Assembly (NCBI GenBank): GCA_951812925.1
Contig: OX638369.1
Coordinates: 51,703,061 to 51,767,060 of the forward strand
Direction of reading: 5' to 3'
From: Calliopum simillimum
Taxonomy: Eukaryota; Arthropoda; Insecta; Diptera; Lauxaniidae
DNA: 64,000 nt
Position numbers and translations under genes: made by a program. Below, in pieces: positions 45,219 through 56,364 of the stretch; position 1 is the stretch's first letter; each line of letters starts with the position of its first letter. Under the pieces are notes generated by a model. It made no database searches, had not been told where the DNA came from, and saw only the letters and a program-made list of their open reading frames with translations.

Positions 45219-45324
45219 GGCACAATGTCCGGGAATAGCATCGATTAAGATCCGTACATTTATACTACATGATGGCCAAATTGATCTAATATGATTGCAA
45301 GCTTGAAGATTTGACCATCTAGAA

Positions 45325-45731
45325 CAAGGGTGTCAGCGTTTTCAAATCACTGAGCCAAGCGCAGTCAGCGCAAAATTTTCGCTTTTACAACAACTTCAAA
45401 TTCCTCGAACTACAACATTTACAAAACCTATTTTTTGTTGTTTTTTTTTGGTGGCTCGTGTGCAACAACAACAATATTTCAATAACTTTTTAAATTTCTG
45501 AGAACTACAACACACACGAAAAACGTTTGTTGCTTTTTTTATGCAAAACAACAAAAACATTTTTTCATAAATATTTTAATTCCACGAATTTTGACGAGCT
45601 CAAAAAAAAAAAAACAACAAACATTTTTCGTGTGTGTTGTAGTTCTCAGAAATTTTAAAAATTATTGAAATATTGTTGTTTTTGTAGGCGAGCCAAAATT
45701 GGCTCAATTTTGTTCTACGCTGACACCCTTG
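45325..45731. mobile_element. hAT MITE nested in the LINE (palindromic)
   Basis: A perfect 8-bp duplication ATCTAGAA (45317-45324, 45732-45739) flanks inverted ends CAAGGGTGTCAGCG and CGCTGACACCCTTG. The interior is an inverted pair with TGTTGTAGTTCTCAGAAAT-type arms. Joining its flanks restores LINE sequence. Confidence 0.9.
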
Positions 45732-46038
45732 ATCTAGAACTAGCAAGCTGAATACATTTATTTTCGATTTTTCCCTTGATTACGCTAATGGGTTTTCTTA
45801 TTGAATGACCAGCCAAAAGGGTATTTTGGTTTGACTATATTTTAGCCAGTTCATCTGCAATTTCGTTGCCCTCGAAATTACTTTGATCTGGAACCCAGCA
45901 AAGTGTTAAATTATAGTCCTCGCTAATATCGCAAAGGATGCTCCTACAGCTTAACACAAGTTTTGACGTGATATAATTTGATGAGACTGCTTTAATAGCC
46001 GCCTGGCTATCAATGTAAAAAACAACGCCTGCAAGAAA

Positions 46039-46257
46039 TTAGGACTTATGAGCATTGAGGATTTCACAAGCTTTAAGAACAGCAAAAACCTCTGCCTGAA
46101 AGACACTACAGTTGTTTGGCAGTCTGTAAGATTTTGCTAAGTCTAAATATTTAGAATAAATGCCTGATCCAGTGCCTGTATTTAATTTTGACCCATCCGT
46201 GTATATTTCAAAGGATGCGTTTAAAGGAGCCCAATTTTCCCTTTCAGGTATTACCAC
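46039..46257 (-). pseudogene. RNase H N-terminal part of the LINE
   Basis: Encodes WAPLNASFEIYTDGSK, TGTGSGIYSKY and LPNNCSVFQAEVFAVLKACE, the first two acidic motifs of a retroelement RNase H. The frame stops after HKS; the third and fourth acidic motifs follow in another frame further left (VFYIDSQAAIK, then EGNEIADELA near 45845). Confidence 0.8.
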
Positions 46258-46294
46258 CTGGAAGTTCGTTGGTAAAAGAAGGTGTGGAAAGAGG

Positions 46295-46743
46295 CAGTGA
46301 TGTGCAAAATTAGTCTTGGTCTTGCGTCTTGTTCTTGGTCTTGGTAATTATACGAGACCAAGACCAAGACCAAGATGCTGATATTTTTGCAAGACCAAGA
46401 CCAAGACTGCTATGGTCTTTGTCTTGGTCTTGCTCACGATAATTGGCAAGACCAAGACTCCTTTTCAGTCTTGCTAATTTATTGTTAAAAGTTGTTTCAC
46501 GCCCGTTTTGAAGATAAAATCATCTCTCGATTTGAATTTTGTCATCTTAAAAACCCAACTGCTTTGGAAAAATATGGTTTTGAATGCTCAATATCTCTGA
46601 AAATTTTTTCAAGACCAAGACCAAGACCGAGACCAATACTTAATGAGCAAGATCAAGGCCAAGACCAAGACTCAATGTGCAAGAACAAGACCAAGACTGC
46701 TATGGTCTTGGTCTTGGTATTGGTCTTGGTTTGCTCATCACTA
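46295..46743. mobile_element. hAT-like MITE built of CAAGAC repeats, nested in the LINE
   Basis: Inverted ends CAGTGATGTGCAAA and TTTGCTCATCACTA sit between GAAAGAGG (46287-46294) and GTAAGAGG (46744-46751), an 8-bp duplication with one mismatch. The interior alternates CAAGACCAAGAC and GTCTTGGTCTTG runs. Same family as the fragment at 1-68. Confidence 0.75.
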
Positions 46744-46757
46744 GTAAGAGGTAGTAC

Positions 46758-47123
46758 CTAAGTACCATCAATTACATCACAGTCCATAAATTGGAGTAAG
46801 ATACTATTATGACCAAAAGATTTCGATTTCCAGAAACCCAATTCTTTAAGTCTAATTGCATTTTTTGCGGCCATGCTTCTGGCAAAAATATCAAGTGGTT
46901 CAAGGTGAAGAAGCGTTTCCAGTGCAGCAGTGGCAGTAGTTTTAAAAGCCCCAGTGACACTGAGACACGCAACTCTTTGAACCCTGTACAGAATATCCAC
47001 ATAACTTTGTTTCTGTAAAGAGTTCCACCACACCGAAATTCCGTGCATGAGAATCGGCCCGATGATTGCCTTATACATCCAAAAAATTATTTTCGGTTTA
47101 AGGCCCAATCCTTTGCCAAACAT
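46758..47123 (-). pseudogene. Reverse-transcriptase C-terminal region of the LINE
   Basis: Reads GLKPKIIFWMYKAIIGPILM, HGISVWWNSLQKQSY, LYRVQRVACLSVTGAFKTT and AALETLLHLEPLDIF. This is the thumb and linker region between RT and RNase H in non-LTR ORF2 proteins. The same frame can be followed upstream to about 47195 (WKLNVENRIRKAYVHINEC). The polymerase active-site motif is not in the window; it was lost with the 5' truncation. Confidence 0.75.
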
Positions 47124-47196
47124 TCGTTTATATGAACGTATGCTTTCCTAATTCTATTTTCAACATTTAACTTCCATTTCCATTGTGCTGCATAAG

Positions 47197-47600
47197 GTTA
47201 TGAAGCTTCTGGGAGGTGATATCGAAGGCCTAGACCAACAAAAAATTGCACCTGGTGCTGGGTCTAAAATGTACCCCTGACGAGTTGTAAGGTTAAAACT
47301 GATTTTCTGACATGTTTCCGAAAAAAAGTTTCTTGGATCACCCTAACGTTTTAGAGAAAACATTTTTAAGGCGAAGTTTTAGCTAATTGAAAGAGCTTTC
47401 AGATAGTGTCGATGGTTTATAGGGTTTAAAAGGATTTTGCAAAGTTCTGGTCCTTTAAAGTTGATACTTCAATATTTTTTCCCCATTTTTGACACCCTTT
47501 CATATTTTTTTTAAATCTTCGTTTAATTTCCTTTAATCTGATGGTACATTTATTATACCAATTTTTTAATTTGAGGTCGGAAAAAAATACTTTTATATGT
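47197..47600. mobile_element. Foldback MITE, family 1, single arm
   Basis: Begins TTATGAAGCTTCTGGGAGGTG and includes TTCTTGGATCACCCTAACG and TTTAATTTGAGGTCGGAAAAA, matching 7440-7770. Only one arm is present; it abuts the truncated end of the LINE. Confidence 0.6.
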
Positions 47601-48142
47601 AACACACGGGTTACTCGCATGCGTTGCTCTGCGGCTCTACAATCTTTCCAAAAAAATATGCTTCATATAAAACACGTGATATGTTCCCAGGGCTTGTCAC
47701 TGCTGCTTTTATCCATTGAGTTAACGATCCTGCAAAGAATGGCTTCATTCGAAATAATAAAATTGTGTGTCTTCTCTTATCAAAATTTTATTAAAATCTA
47801 CTTAATTCAGAAATTGATATTATCTGCTGTTAAGGATTTTTGGCTTTATTCACAAAACACATAACGTAAAGCTCAATTTTCAAAAATTAAACGAGCAACA
47901 ACAAAATGTGTTTGTTGTTGTTGCCATTGTTGTCGTTACTTTTGTTACTGTTGTGTTTTATACGTATGTTGTTACCAAATAGAAATTAAATCAAGCGAAC
48001 ACAAAGGATTCACAAACACTTCAAAGCACTCAAACAACTACAAGCATACAAATGAAAAGCGACATACGCACTCAAATGAGTTTAAAAAATAATTCACACG
48101 TACACTGAAAAAAAATATAATTTTTCGACATTGATGTAGACA
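47601..48142 (-). other. Intron sequence before the satellite
   Basis: Includes TGTTGTTGTTGCC-type runs at 47906-47960. No gene recognised; the 107-codon frame at 47541 starts inside the MITE. Confidence 0.5.
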
Positions 48143-49057
48143 AAAGACATAAGATATAAAACATAAGACATAAGACTTGAGACATAAGACATAAGACATA
48201 AGACATGAGACATAAGACATAAGACATAAGACATAAGACATAAGGCATAAGACATAAGACATAAGACATAAGACATAAGACATAAGACATAAGACATAAG
48301 ACATAAGACATAAGACATAAGATATAAGACATAAGACATAAGACATAAGACATAAGACATAAGACTTGAGACATAAGACATAAGACATAAGACATAAGAC
48401 ATAAGACATAAGACATAAGACATAAGACATAAGACATAAGACATAAGACATAAGACATAAGACATAAGATATAAGACATAAGACATAAGACATAAGACAT
48501 AAGACATAAGACATAAGACATAAGACATAAGACATAAGACATAAGACATAAGACATAAGACATAAGACATAAGACATAAGACATAAGACATAAGACATAA
48601 GACATAAGACATAAGACATAAGACATAAGACATAAGACATAAGACATAAGACATAAGACATAAGACATAAGACATAAGACATAAGACATAAGACATAAGA
48701 CATAAGACATAAGACATAAGACATAAGACATAAGATATAAGACATAAGACATAAGACATAAGACATAAGACATAAGACATAAGACATAAGACATAAGACA
48801 TAAGACATAAGACATAAGACATAAGACATAAGACATAAGACATAAGACATAAGACATAAGACATAAAACATAAAACATAAGACATAAGACATAAGACATA
48901 AGACATAAGACATAAGACATAAGACATAAGACATAAGACATAAGACATAAGACATAAGACATAAGACATAAGACATAAGACATAAGACATAAGACATAAG
49001 ACATAAAACATTAGACATAAGACATGAGACATGAGACATGAGACGTGAGACATAAGA
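48143..49057. repeat. (ACATAAG)n heptamer satellite, about 130 copies
   Basis: A 915-bp run of ACATAAG with scattered variants (ATATAAG, ACTTGAG, ACATGAG, ACATAAA). Variants cluster at both ends and the middle is nearly perfect. Because 7 is not a multiple of 3, all three minus-strand frames stay open and encode the same MSYVLCL heptapeptide, while plus frames meet TAA every 21 bases. Confidence 0.97.
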
Positions 49058-51370
49058 AAAGCCAAGCATCAACAATTGCAAAAAACAACAACAATGGGCT
49101 TAATGTAATGGAATAAGTCCCAAACAAGTTGTTAAGTTTAAAACCAAAAATAACAAAAAATACAACAGTAACACCAAAAACAACAATAACATTGCACCAA
49201 ATGTATCAAGAAAACAACAACAACATTAGTAACATGAAACCATTTAGAACTTTTCGGGCACACACAGACACAGCAATAGAGAGAAAAAAGGGTTGCCATC
49301 ATTTATCCTTTGTACCTACTATTTATTTTGTAAGGTATTTCACTACATTAAAACATATAAATGTGTTTTTTCCAAAAGCGTACGTATGTGTGCGTGTGTG
49401 TAGTGTTTATTTTATATAAAAATGCTATATTGCTTGTCTGTGTTTGGGTTTGCTTGCGTGTGCTTTTGCTTCAAAAGTGTAAACTAAATTGCGTGCTTCA
49501 TGCACAAAAACGCTAGAATTACACATGTTTCCCCCTCTTCTCCTCCTCTACTGCTCTGCTATGTGAATGAGGCAGGAAAACCGCGAGCGTTCGCTACTCC
49601 AAAAAAGATTTCGTAGTAAAAAGTTTTTAATGCCACAAAAAGTTTTTGGGCTGAAAAGGTGCAGATGCTGTATGTACGTTACATGTGATTGTGGTTGTAA
49701 GCCCTTTCACATGCATGCACGCACACACACTGACGCATGAATGTAGTAGTGGCATTGCAAAATTAAGTCGATAAATTTCGTAAAGATGTAAACAGGAAGA
49801 ATGAAAATAAACAGCCAAAAAAAAAAAAAAGTACAAAAAATATAAAGACACAGCATTTATTTATTAAATGAAAATAATGAAGTGCACAAAAAAGGATATT
49901 AAATAAAAAGGATTTTAAATTAAAATTCGACGCAGGGGAATAAAAGTCGTATGTGTTCATATGAATGCTTGTGGTTGAAAAGTTAAAAAGTTGTATTCTA
50001 GGATATTCATACGCTGTGGTGTACTCATTAAACTGTTCAGCATTGTAACTGGGTTATTTGGAGCAACCGCAGTTAACTTTGAAGTCGAATATAAAACTTT
50101 TTTCTGCATGAAAAAAATAAGCGTCATAGTGACATGACTAAAGCTACTTAAGATAATTCTACCATATTTAAGTCATAGTATCTCTTAAAAAAATCTTTGA
50201 TAGACCTTTGTTAGAAGCTTTCTTCATTATAATATTGTAAGTAAGTATCGCCAATCCAAATATCACTTTGCCACCCTGTTAACAAGAAACACCAGATAAT
50301 CGAAAAATGTTGTGTCTTATTGAAAAAAGTAGAAGGACAAAACGATAGTGAGATGATGATAGAAGAAGAAAGGTCTTAACACAGTAGTTTTCTAACTCTG
50401 TTCTAAAATTGGGATTTCTATGAAACTGTAAACTATAAAAGCTTTTTGTTGAAATAATTATAATCTTTGGTGTATTTGCTATCATTTATATTTTTATTAC
50501 GATGACTTTTGTCTCATTTAAAAAATTAAAATTAAAATGAATAAAAATAAACTAACTCTTGCTACAAACTTATTTACTGGGGTCCAAGCAAACAGAAAAA
50601 GTTTTTTTTTTTTTTGAAATCGAGCTTATAGATTTTCGAGGTCGATTTTTGGTTATCACATTGTTTCCGTATTAAATATAAGGTTTGGCAAAAATTGTCT
50701 CAAAAAATTGAGTAATCAGTTATTGTACATTCCCGATTTTAAAAATTTTGGTTGTACGGGAGGTGCCAGAAAGAAAGGGTGGCATGTTTTGAAGTTTACT
50801 TAAGCTAATGGAAACTTAAAAAAAAATTTAATAATTTAATAGCATAGTTATACGAGTCCCGTAAACTTACATTTATGTAAAGCTGGAAAAAATGCTACAA
50901 AAAACTATAACTATCGCTCTAGTATGATTCTAAAGTCGAAAGCGGGCCTGTGTTACTAAAAATCTTAGTTTAAACAATCTTTTTAAGAATAAGTGACATT
51001 TTTTCAATGTAATAAAGTAGCTCTTGAGCTGATTTTGGTATTAACCTTTTGTTTACTGTTACTTTATTGGACATACTTATGTTTTTTGCTTGTTTGTGAA
51101 TTCTAAAGAAAAATTTGGGATACCATAAAAAAGAACGTTGCAAAACACAATATTGCCTAAGTTAGAAACAAAAAAAATAAGTGCAGTGTACACGAAAGTG
51201 GAAATAAATAGTGCCCCAATGTGCCCTTTGTTGTTTTTTTCGTTGATTTTCTTAAGAGACCTCGATAAAAATTCAATAAAAAAATGATATTCTTAGGAGT
51301 GTAAAATTAAATATTTAAAAGGAACAAATTGCAGCGGACTTGAAACTTGGCACAGTTGGTTATTAGACCA
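49058..51370 (-). other. Intron sequence, no recognised gene
   Basis: CAACAACAATAAC-type runs at 49080-49230 and a TGTGTGCGTGTGTG stretch near 49386. Phrases GGGAGGTGCC and CGATTTT near 50755 resemble transposon debris. No coding domain. Confidence 0.5.
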
Positions 51371-51374
51371 TTAA

Positions 51375-53165
51375 CCCATTCCCCGCCAGCACTTATTTTT
51401 TTGAATTTGATGGTGAATTTTTGTTTGGGGGGTAAAAGAAGGTTCCTGAGTTCAAATCCGGTTAGCTTTTTTAGCGACCACGCCCCATTTTTCCATGGTG
51501 CCCTGATGCCATATGGCATCACTGGCGGGAACCTCTTAGCAAAAAATGTACTTTGAGTTTTATTTAAAAGTCTATTTTTTACACGTATGCATACATATTT
51601 TTTGACTAAAAATGGTAAGTTAGCATACTAATCCACGGTAGTGTGATATTTGATGAAACATCTAACGCATAACATCGCATCTTAAGCACCTATTTCAGAT
51701 TTGGTTTTTGCACGGCCTATATTTACATCTAAGTCGATCACATTCACCAACGTAATGCGCGATTCCATCAAAACGTGAATTTTGATCCATTCGATTAGTT
51801 CCTTCCATACATTAATTATATTGTTCGACTGCCTTTAGACTTTCGACCATTATACGCTTCCATACTGTTCAACAAAAGAGCGTAGCTATCGATTGTAGAT
51901 CTCTTCCATGTGAAGTATAAGCAACTAAAATGCAATTATTATCATTCCACTTTACAATGGCGATGTCAAATTCCTTGTTTTCTGCAAATTTGATATGCCC
52001 TCTTTGTTTTATTTTTTTTCATGATGTCTTTCCAGGAAGTGGGCATTTGTGTGGAATGCAATTTTCTCTTATGGTTCCTGTTACATTGTAGCTTAGGCTT
52101 TGCAAATAATTTAAAACTGGGATTCCAGTTAATAAATTATCGAAGTAAAAGTGGAATAGGAGGGCACAAACATCGTCAGGAAGGGCGTTGATCATTTGTA
52201 ATAGAGCTGCCACAAAGTGAATACAACAATACTTTTCTCGGTAAATACCAAAGGACACCAAATATCCTCCAAGAGTGTTCAGACACCATGCAATGAATCT
52301 AAATCGAATAAGTTTGGCTCGAATAAACTGTTTGCATGAGAGCAGTCTGAAATACGGTGTCATGGACTCATTAAATGAAGCTCAGGGTGAAAGGGATCAA
52401 TGTGTTTTTTCAGTGTAAAGTGAATAAAACGGCTTATTTGATTGAAACTATTTCGAGACATGTCAGCAAAAATCGTGGCTTTAATGATCCAACAATCTTT
52501 ACGATTAGCTACAAGCATTGTAACCAAAGATAAGCATAATCCCAATAGTTAGATGTATCCACAATCATTTACAGCACATCTTCATAAAAAAAGGCTCGAA
52601 AAATTCATATGACACCCAGGCCCATTTACACGGGGTAGGTTTTTTGGTGTTCAAACCCCCCAAGGCAGATATTTTCCCCATATAAATTATTTATCTATTG
52701 AATTATTGAAATAAATGGAAATCAATCTACCTCTAAACTTTACATAAGCGGTTCCCGCCAGTGATGCCTTATGGCACACTTAAAATATATTCAGGCCTAT
52801 CACTTAGTAAGGAACAAATTATGGAAAAATATAAATGCACTTTAGAAACTACTGCATTACTCTTCAATTTGGCATAATTACTTTTTTCAAAATCGAAATA
52901 CAAATAAATAATTTTTTGCATCTAGCCGACGTCTCGATGCCATAATCGATTTTTTTCGAATAATTTTTCAATGATCACTTCCTCTCCGCTCGCGCTTGAA
53001 AAGTTGATGGAATATTTACGCGAGGAATGCATCAACTGATAGATCAAACATTTCTACGCACATAAAAAACAACAAGCCTGCGCGAAAAAGTTACAAAATG
53101 ATTTTGGTGAACATTCGGGTAGTGCGTTTTAACTGTGCCGTATGGCATCACTGGCGGGGATTGGG
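51375..53165 (-). mobile_element. piggyBac element, copy 1, defective
   Basis: TTAA at 51371-51374 and 53166-53169 flanks inverted ends CCCATTCCCCGCCAG and CTGGCGGGGATTGGG. A minus-strand transposase is present in pieces (52545-52019). Internal copies of GATGCC(A)TATGGCATCACTGGCGGGA at 51507, 52754 and 53138 repeat the end motif. The copy is inverted relative to the related one at 56365. Confidence 0.9.
52019..52545 (-). pseudogene. piggyBac transposase fragments, copy 1
   Basis: Two adjoining frames. 52545-52360 carries ADMSRNSFNQISRFIHFTL, the start of the piggyBac transposase core. 52363-52019 carries YLVSFGIYREKYCCIHFVAA, LPDDVCALLFHFYFDNLLT and LNYLQSLSYNVTGTIREN. FHFYFDNLLT is the block with the second catalytic aspartate; VTGTIREN is a family hallmark. 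A stop and frame changes separate the blocks, and the last catalytic and cysteine-rich parts are absent. It cannot encode a working enzyme. Confidence 0.8.
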
Positions 53166-53169
53166 TTAA

Positions 53170-53859
53170 AACCTTACAAAAAAAAAAGTCCACCGCTTAA
53201 CAGGGGGTCAAAGCTCCCTTTTAAGGGGTTTAAAGATAAAAAAATCATTTTTTGACAAATAACTTAAAAACCATTAGTTGGAAAAAAAAGACTTTCAGAT
53301 CAAAATTTAAGCTGATGCAATTCTGCACATTTCTGTTTTCTAAACATTTTCTAGCATAAAAATTGACCGGAATAAGTAATTTTTAAAAGTCGTTTTTCCG
53401 ATTGGAAAAGATCAATAAGCATATTTTAGAGCTTAAAATCTATTCTTTTTAGTTCTATAGTCTCTTTTTCGATTTCTAAAATGAGCGAATTTCGCAAATA
53501 AACATATTTCAAATTAGATTTAGGTTATAACTGCTATAACTTTCAGATCGAAAAAGGTCAAAAAGCATTTGAAAGGTTAATATTTAGTCTTTTTAACTGT
53601 AAAAAAAACCTCTAAATGAATCACCTGATACTAAATTTTGCATACTGGGAGTAGGCTTAGAAGTGGCGGACCACGCCTATTTTCTAAAATTTTCTCAATC
53701 GTAACAAAAAGCATCACTGTGCAAAATTTTATCAAAATCGGAGTACGTTTATTAGTATTGGCCACTCTATATATGGGTTCGCAACACTGTGCGACGTTAT
53801 CAAATGTACTACTGAACTAAAGTAAGTTTTATATTTAAAATCATAAAACAAATTATAAA
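53170..53859 (-). other. Spacer between repeats
   Basis: AT-rich, without a recognised gene. Confidence 0.5.
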
Positions 53860-54150
53860 GGGGTATGTTTATTGGAACTTTTTCATACTAAAGCGGCGGG
53901 CAAAGTCTGAAAATTGAAAAAAAAAAAAATTAATATATCAACTTTAAAGTTTCGTAACTTTGCGAAATCCTTCAAAACTCTATAAACTCCATAAATCTTT
54001 TAAAATACTCTTAGAAAGGTCATAACAACATTAACAGTTTGCAGTAAAAAACTTTTTTCTAAAACGTTAGAGTCGCCTAAGAAATTTTTTTTTGTATAAC
54101 AAGTCAGAAAATCAGTTTTGACATTATCTCAGTTTCTACCTCCCTAAGGT
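53860..54150. mobile_element. Foldback MITE, family 1, inverted single arm
   Basis: TATTGGAACTTTTTCATACTA, CTAAAACGTTAGAGTCGCCTAAG and ACAAGTCAGAAAATCAGTTTT match the right arm of the copy at 7790-8075, inverted relative to 47197-47600. Confidence 0.6.
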
Positions 54151-56360
54151 ACCAAGAGTACATCATAAAAATAAATCCTATTAAAAATCATTAAATTCAT
54201 CTCTACAAAGTTTCTTCAAATCGTTAAAATTGAACAAGTTAAAGTAAATCAAAAACTTCAGTGCAAAATACTAAAAACGGAAGTCTAATTCAAGCCCTAA
54301 AACTATGCAATATTTTTCTTTTTAAGTCGAATGCAATACAGTTATTGAAGTCTATAGAAATTTATAAAACTCAAAATTTCGTATTAATATCCATTTTTCT
54401 CTACTTCTTTAATAAAATTTAAGGACTTATGTATAACTTTAATAAATTTTTTAAAAATGTCCAAACACTTTTTCCCATGCATGGATTCTTAAAGGCTTCC
54501 AAGCTTTCAAAAAGCAGACGGTGTTGAATATCGAACGAAAAAAATGATTTAATTAGAAGCAGTTTCATTGGCATATGCACCAATTGAAAAATGCCATGAT
54601 CATAATAATGAATATCTACTCATTTTGATTAAATCCTAATTATACTTTTCATATTATACAGAGAATGGATATTAAAAATTAATGCATTTTTGTGTTGCCG
54701 TATAAATTTTCCGCTTTGTGGGTTAACCGCTACATTGAATGCCATAAATTAACCCACATTACCGCAACCAACAATGCACAAATTCCATTGACACACACAC
54801 ACACGCACTCATATGCATACACTCATAAACGCATACATGTATGTTGGGTTACATATACACTTAATCATAAGCAGGCATTAAATTTCACCTCATATAATAA
54901 TAAAAGCGACAAATTTAAATAATTAAATTTAATTTATATTTGATTTCGGTTAAAGCAGCCAAGTGATACGAATGTGTTCATACACATATACACACTCATA
55001 AAGATACAATATACATATGTGTATATTTGTATATGAATATAAAAAGTGCTACCAATATTCAACCATGCCACTTAAAAATTATGCCAATGCACGTATTGCC
55101 ACTTATATGGTTGCTTATGAATACATATATGCATATGTAAGTATGTATGTGTCAACATGCGTAAGTGCGTTTGTATAATTTTGTTTTTTTTTTTTTTTAA
55201 GGCCAACTCCATTAACATAACTTAACGATGTGTCACGTGATTATGAACAACCAACAAAATAAAAATGAAAAAGTGAAAGCACAGGCAGAAAAGTTGAAAA
55301 TTTTAAAACTGTAAAAAAGGCAGTATATTACACACACACACTCACATAAGAGAACATACCACAGAACGCACCGCCAAAGTGACAAAATACTTAAAAATGT
55401 ATAACAAGCAAGTTAAACGCACGCACTTAACAAACGCGCACACACGCACTTTTTTACGCCTAAAAGTAGACTCCGTACGATATGAAAATTGAATGGCGTT
55501 AAAATAAAACGCTCCACTGCCCCTCTTTTTTGTGGTGGGATGAGAGGACAAGGACTCTGTATGACGTATTTAAATATTTTATAAAAAAATTTTAAATTAA
55601 TCACATCAACACAAAGCGCAACAACAACCAACAGCGACAACGACAACAATGGTAACAGTAACAAAAACAATATAATAAATAAAATTGCCGCAACTCCCTT
55701 ACTCTCATCCCAGAACATAAAAATACATACACATTTGTTAAAAGTACGCCGTTGCACTGGAAAAAATTTTAATTTGAAATTTTATTTTTTATGTTGACAT
55801 ACAATTTTTCTTCAATCATACTTATAGTATCAGTTGTATATCAGTTCTCGGATAAATTTTTGTTTTTTTACGTTTGTTCATTCCGATCTTGGACATATGA
55901 TTATCTGAAGGTTTCATCAGAGTGCTATTTGAATAATTTTCGTACAGTCTCTTCTGATAGTATGGCCTATCTATTTACTCATCTCTTCGTTATATCAGTA
56001 ATAATGCACTGCAACCAAACTATTACTGAAAACTGAACAGCAAATGAACGTTGTTGTTGTAAGAGGTTGGTATAATAGATAGGGCAGAGTGTCGTAGCGA
56101 TGACCTTTGCATAATGCATAAGGCTTGGTAACTCAGCAAATGAAGAAAAAGCACGAGCGAAATTGTTCAAGCATGAATATTGCCTCCCTCAGAAGTGATT
56201 TTTCACTGGGATTGTAACGAACCTTTTGCCGCTAGCCAGGGTATAGCCGTCAGTGCCCAGGGTCCTTATACAAAATTTATTCCCCGCCAAGGAAAGAAAC
56301 ACTTTTCACTTCACTGGTTTTATTTCATTGGTTTTATTTCCCCTCGCCTTTTAAAACATA
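54151..56360 (-). other. Intron sequence, no recognised gene
   Basis: CACACACACACAC at 54792-54804, CATATACAC and ATGTATGTG runs at 54980-55160, and ACACACACACTCACA near 55330. A hydrophobic minus frame at 55757-55413 is low-complexity. No gene called. Confidence 0.5.
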
Positions 56361-56364
56361 TTAA

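Larger units (their letters stand above)
44890..47196 (-). mobile_element. 5'-truncated non-LTR retrotransposon with RNase H
   Basis: Minus-strand fragments in order: reverse-transcriptase tail (47195-46758), RNase H (46257 to about 45820), and a cysteine-histidine end motif CRSC...HFLCECPAL (45218-45000). The RNase H motifs YTDGSK, FQAEVFAV, YIDSQAAIK and EGNEIADELA keep all four acidic positions. RNase H after the RT is a trait of the I, LOA and some R1-like lineages. Frameshifts and two nested MITEs (45325-45731, 46295-46743) break it. The 5' side stops at 47196, against a MITE arm. Boundaries are approximate. Confidence 0.85.

Noticed and set aside
48143..49057. CRISPR-like array
   Set aside because: Seven-base repeats without spacers; a eukaryotic satellite.
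48038..49081. Three overlapping minus ORFs of 310-347 codons
   Set aside because: They are products of the heptamer satellite, all encoding one repeated heptapeptide with no non-repeat domain.
55413..55757. 114-codon minus ORF with a leucine-rich stretch
   Set aside because: Derives from CAA/CA-rich simple sequence.
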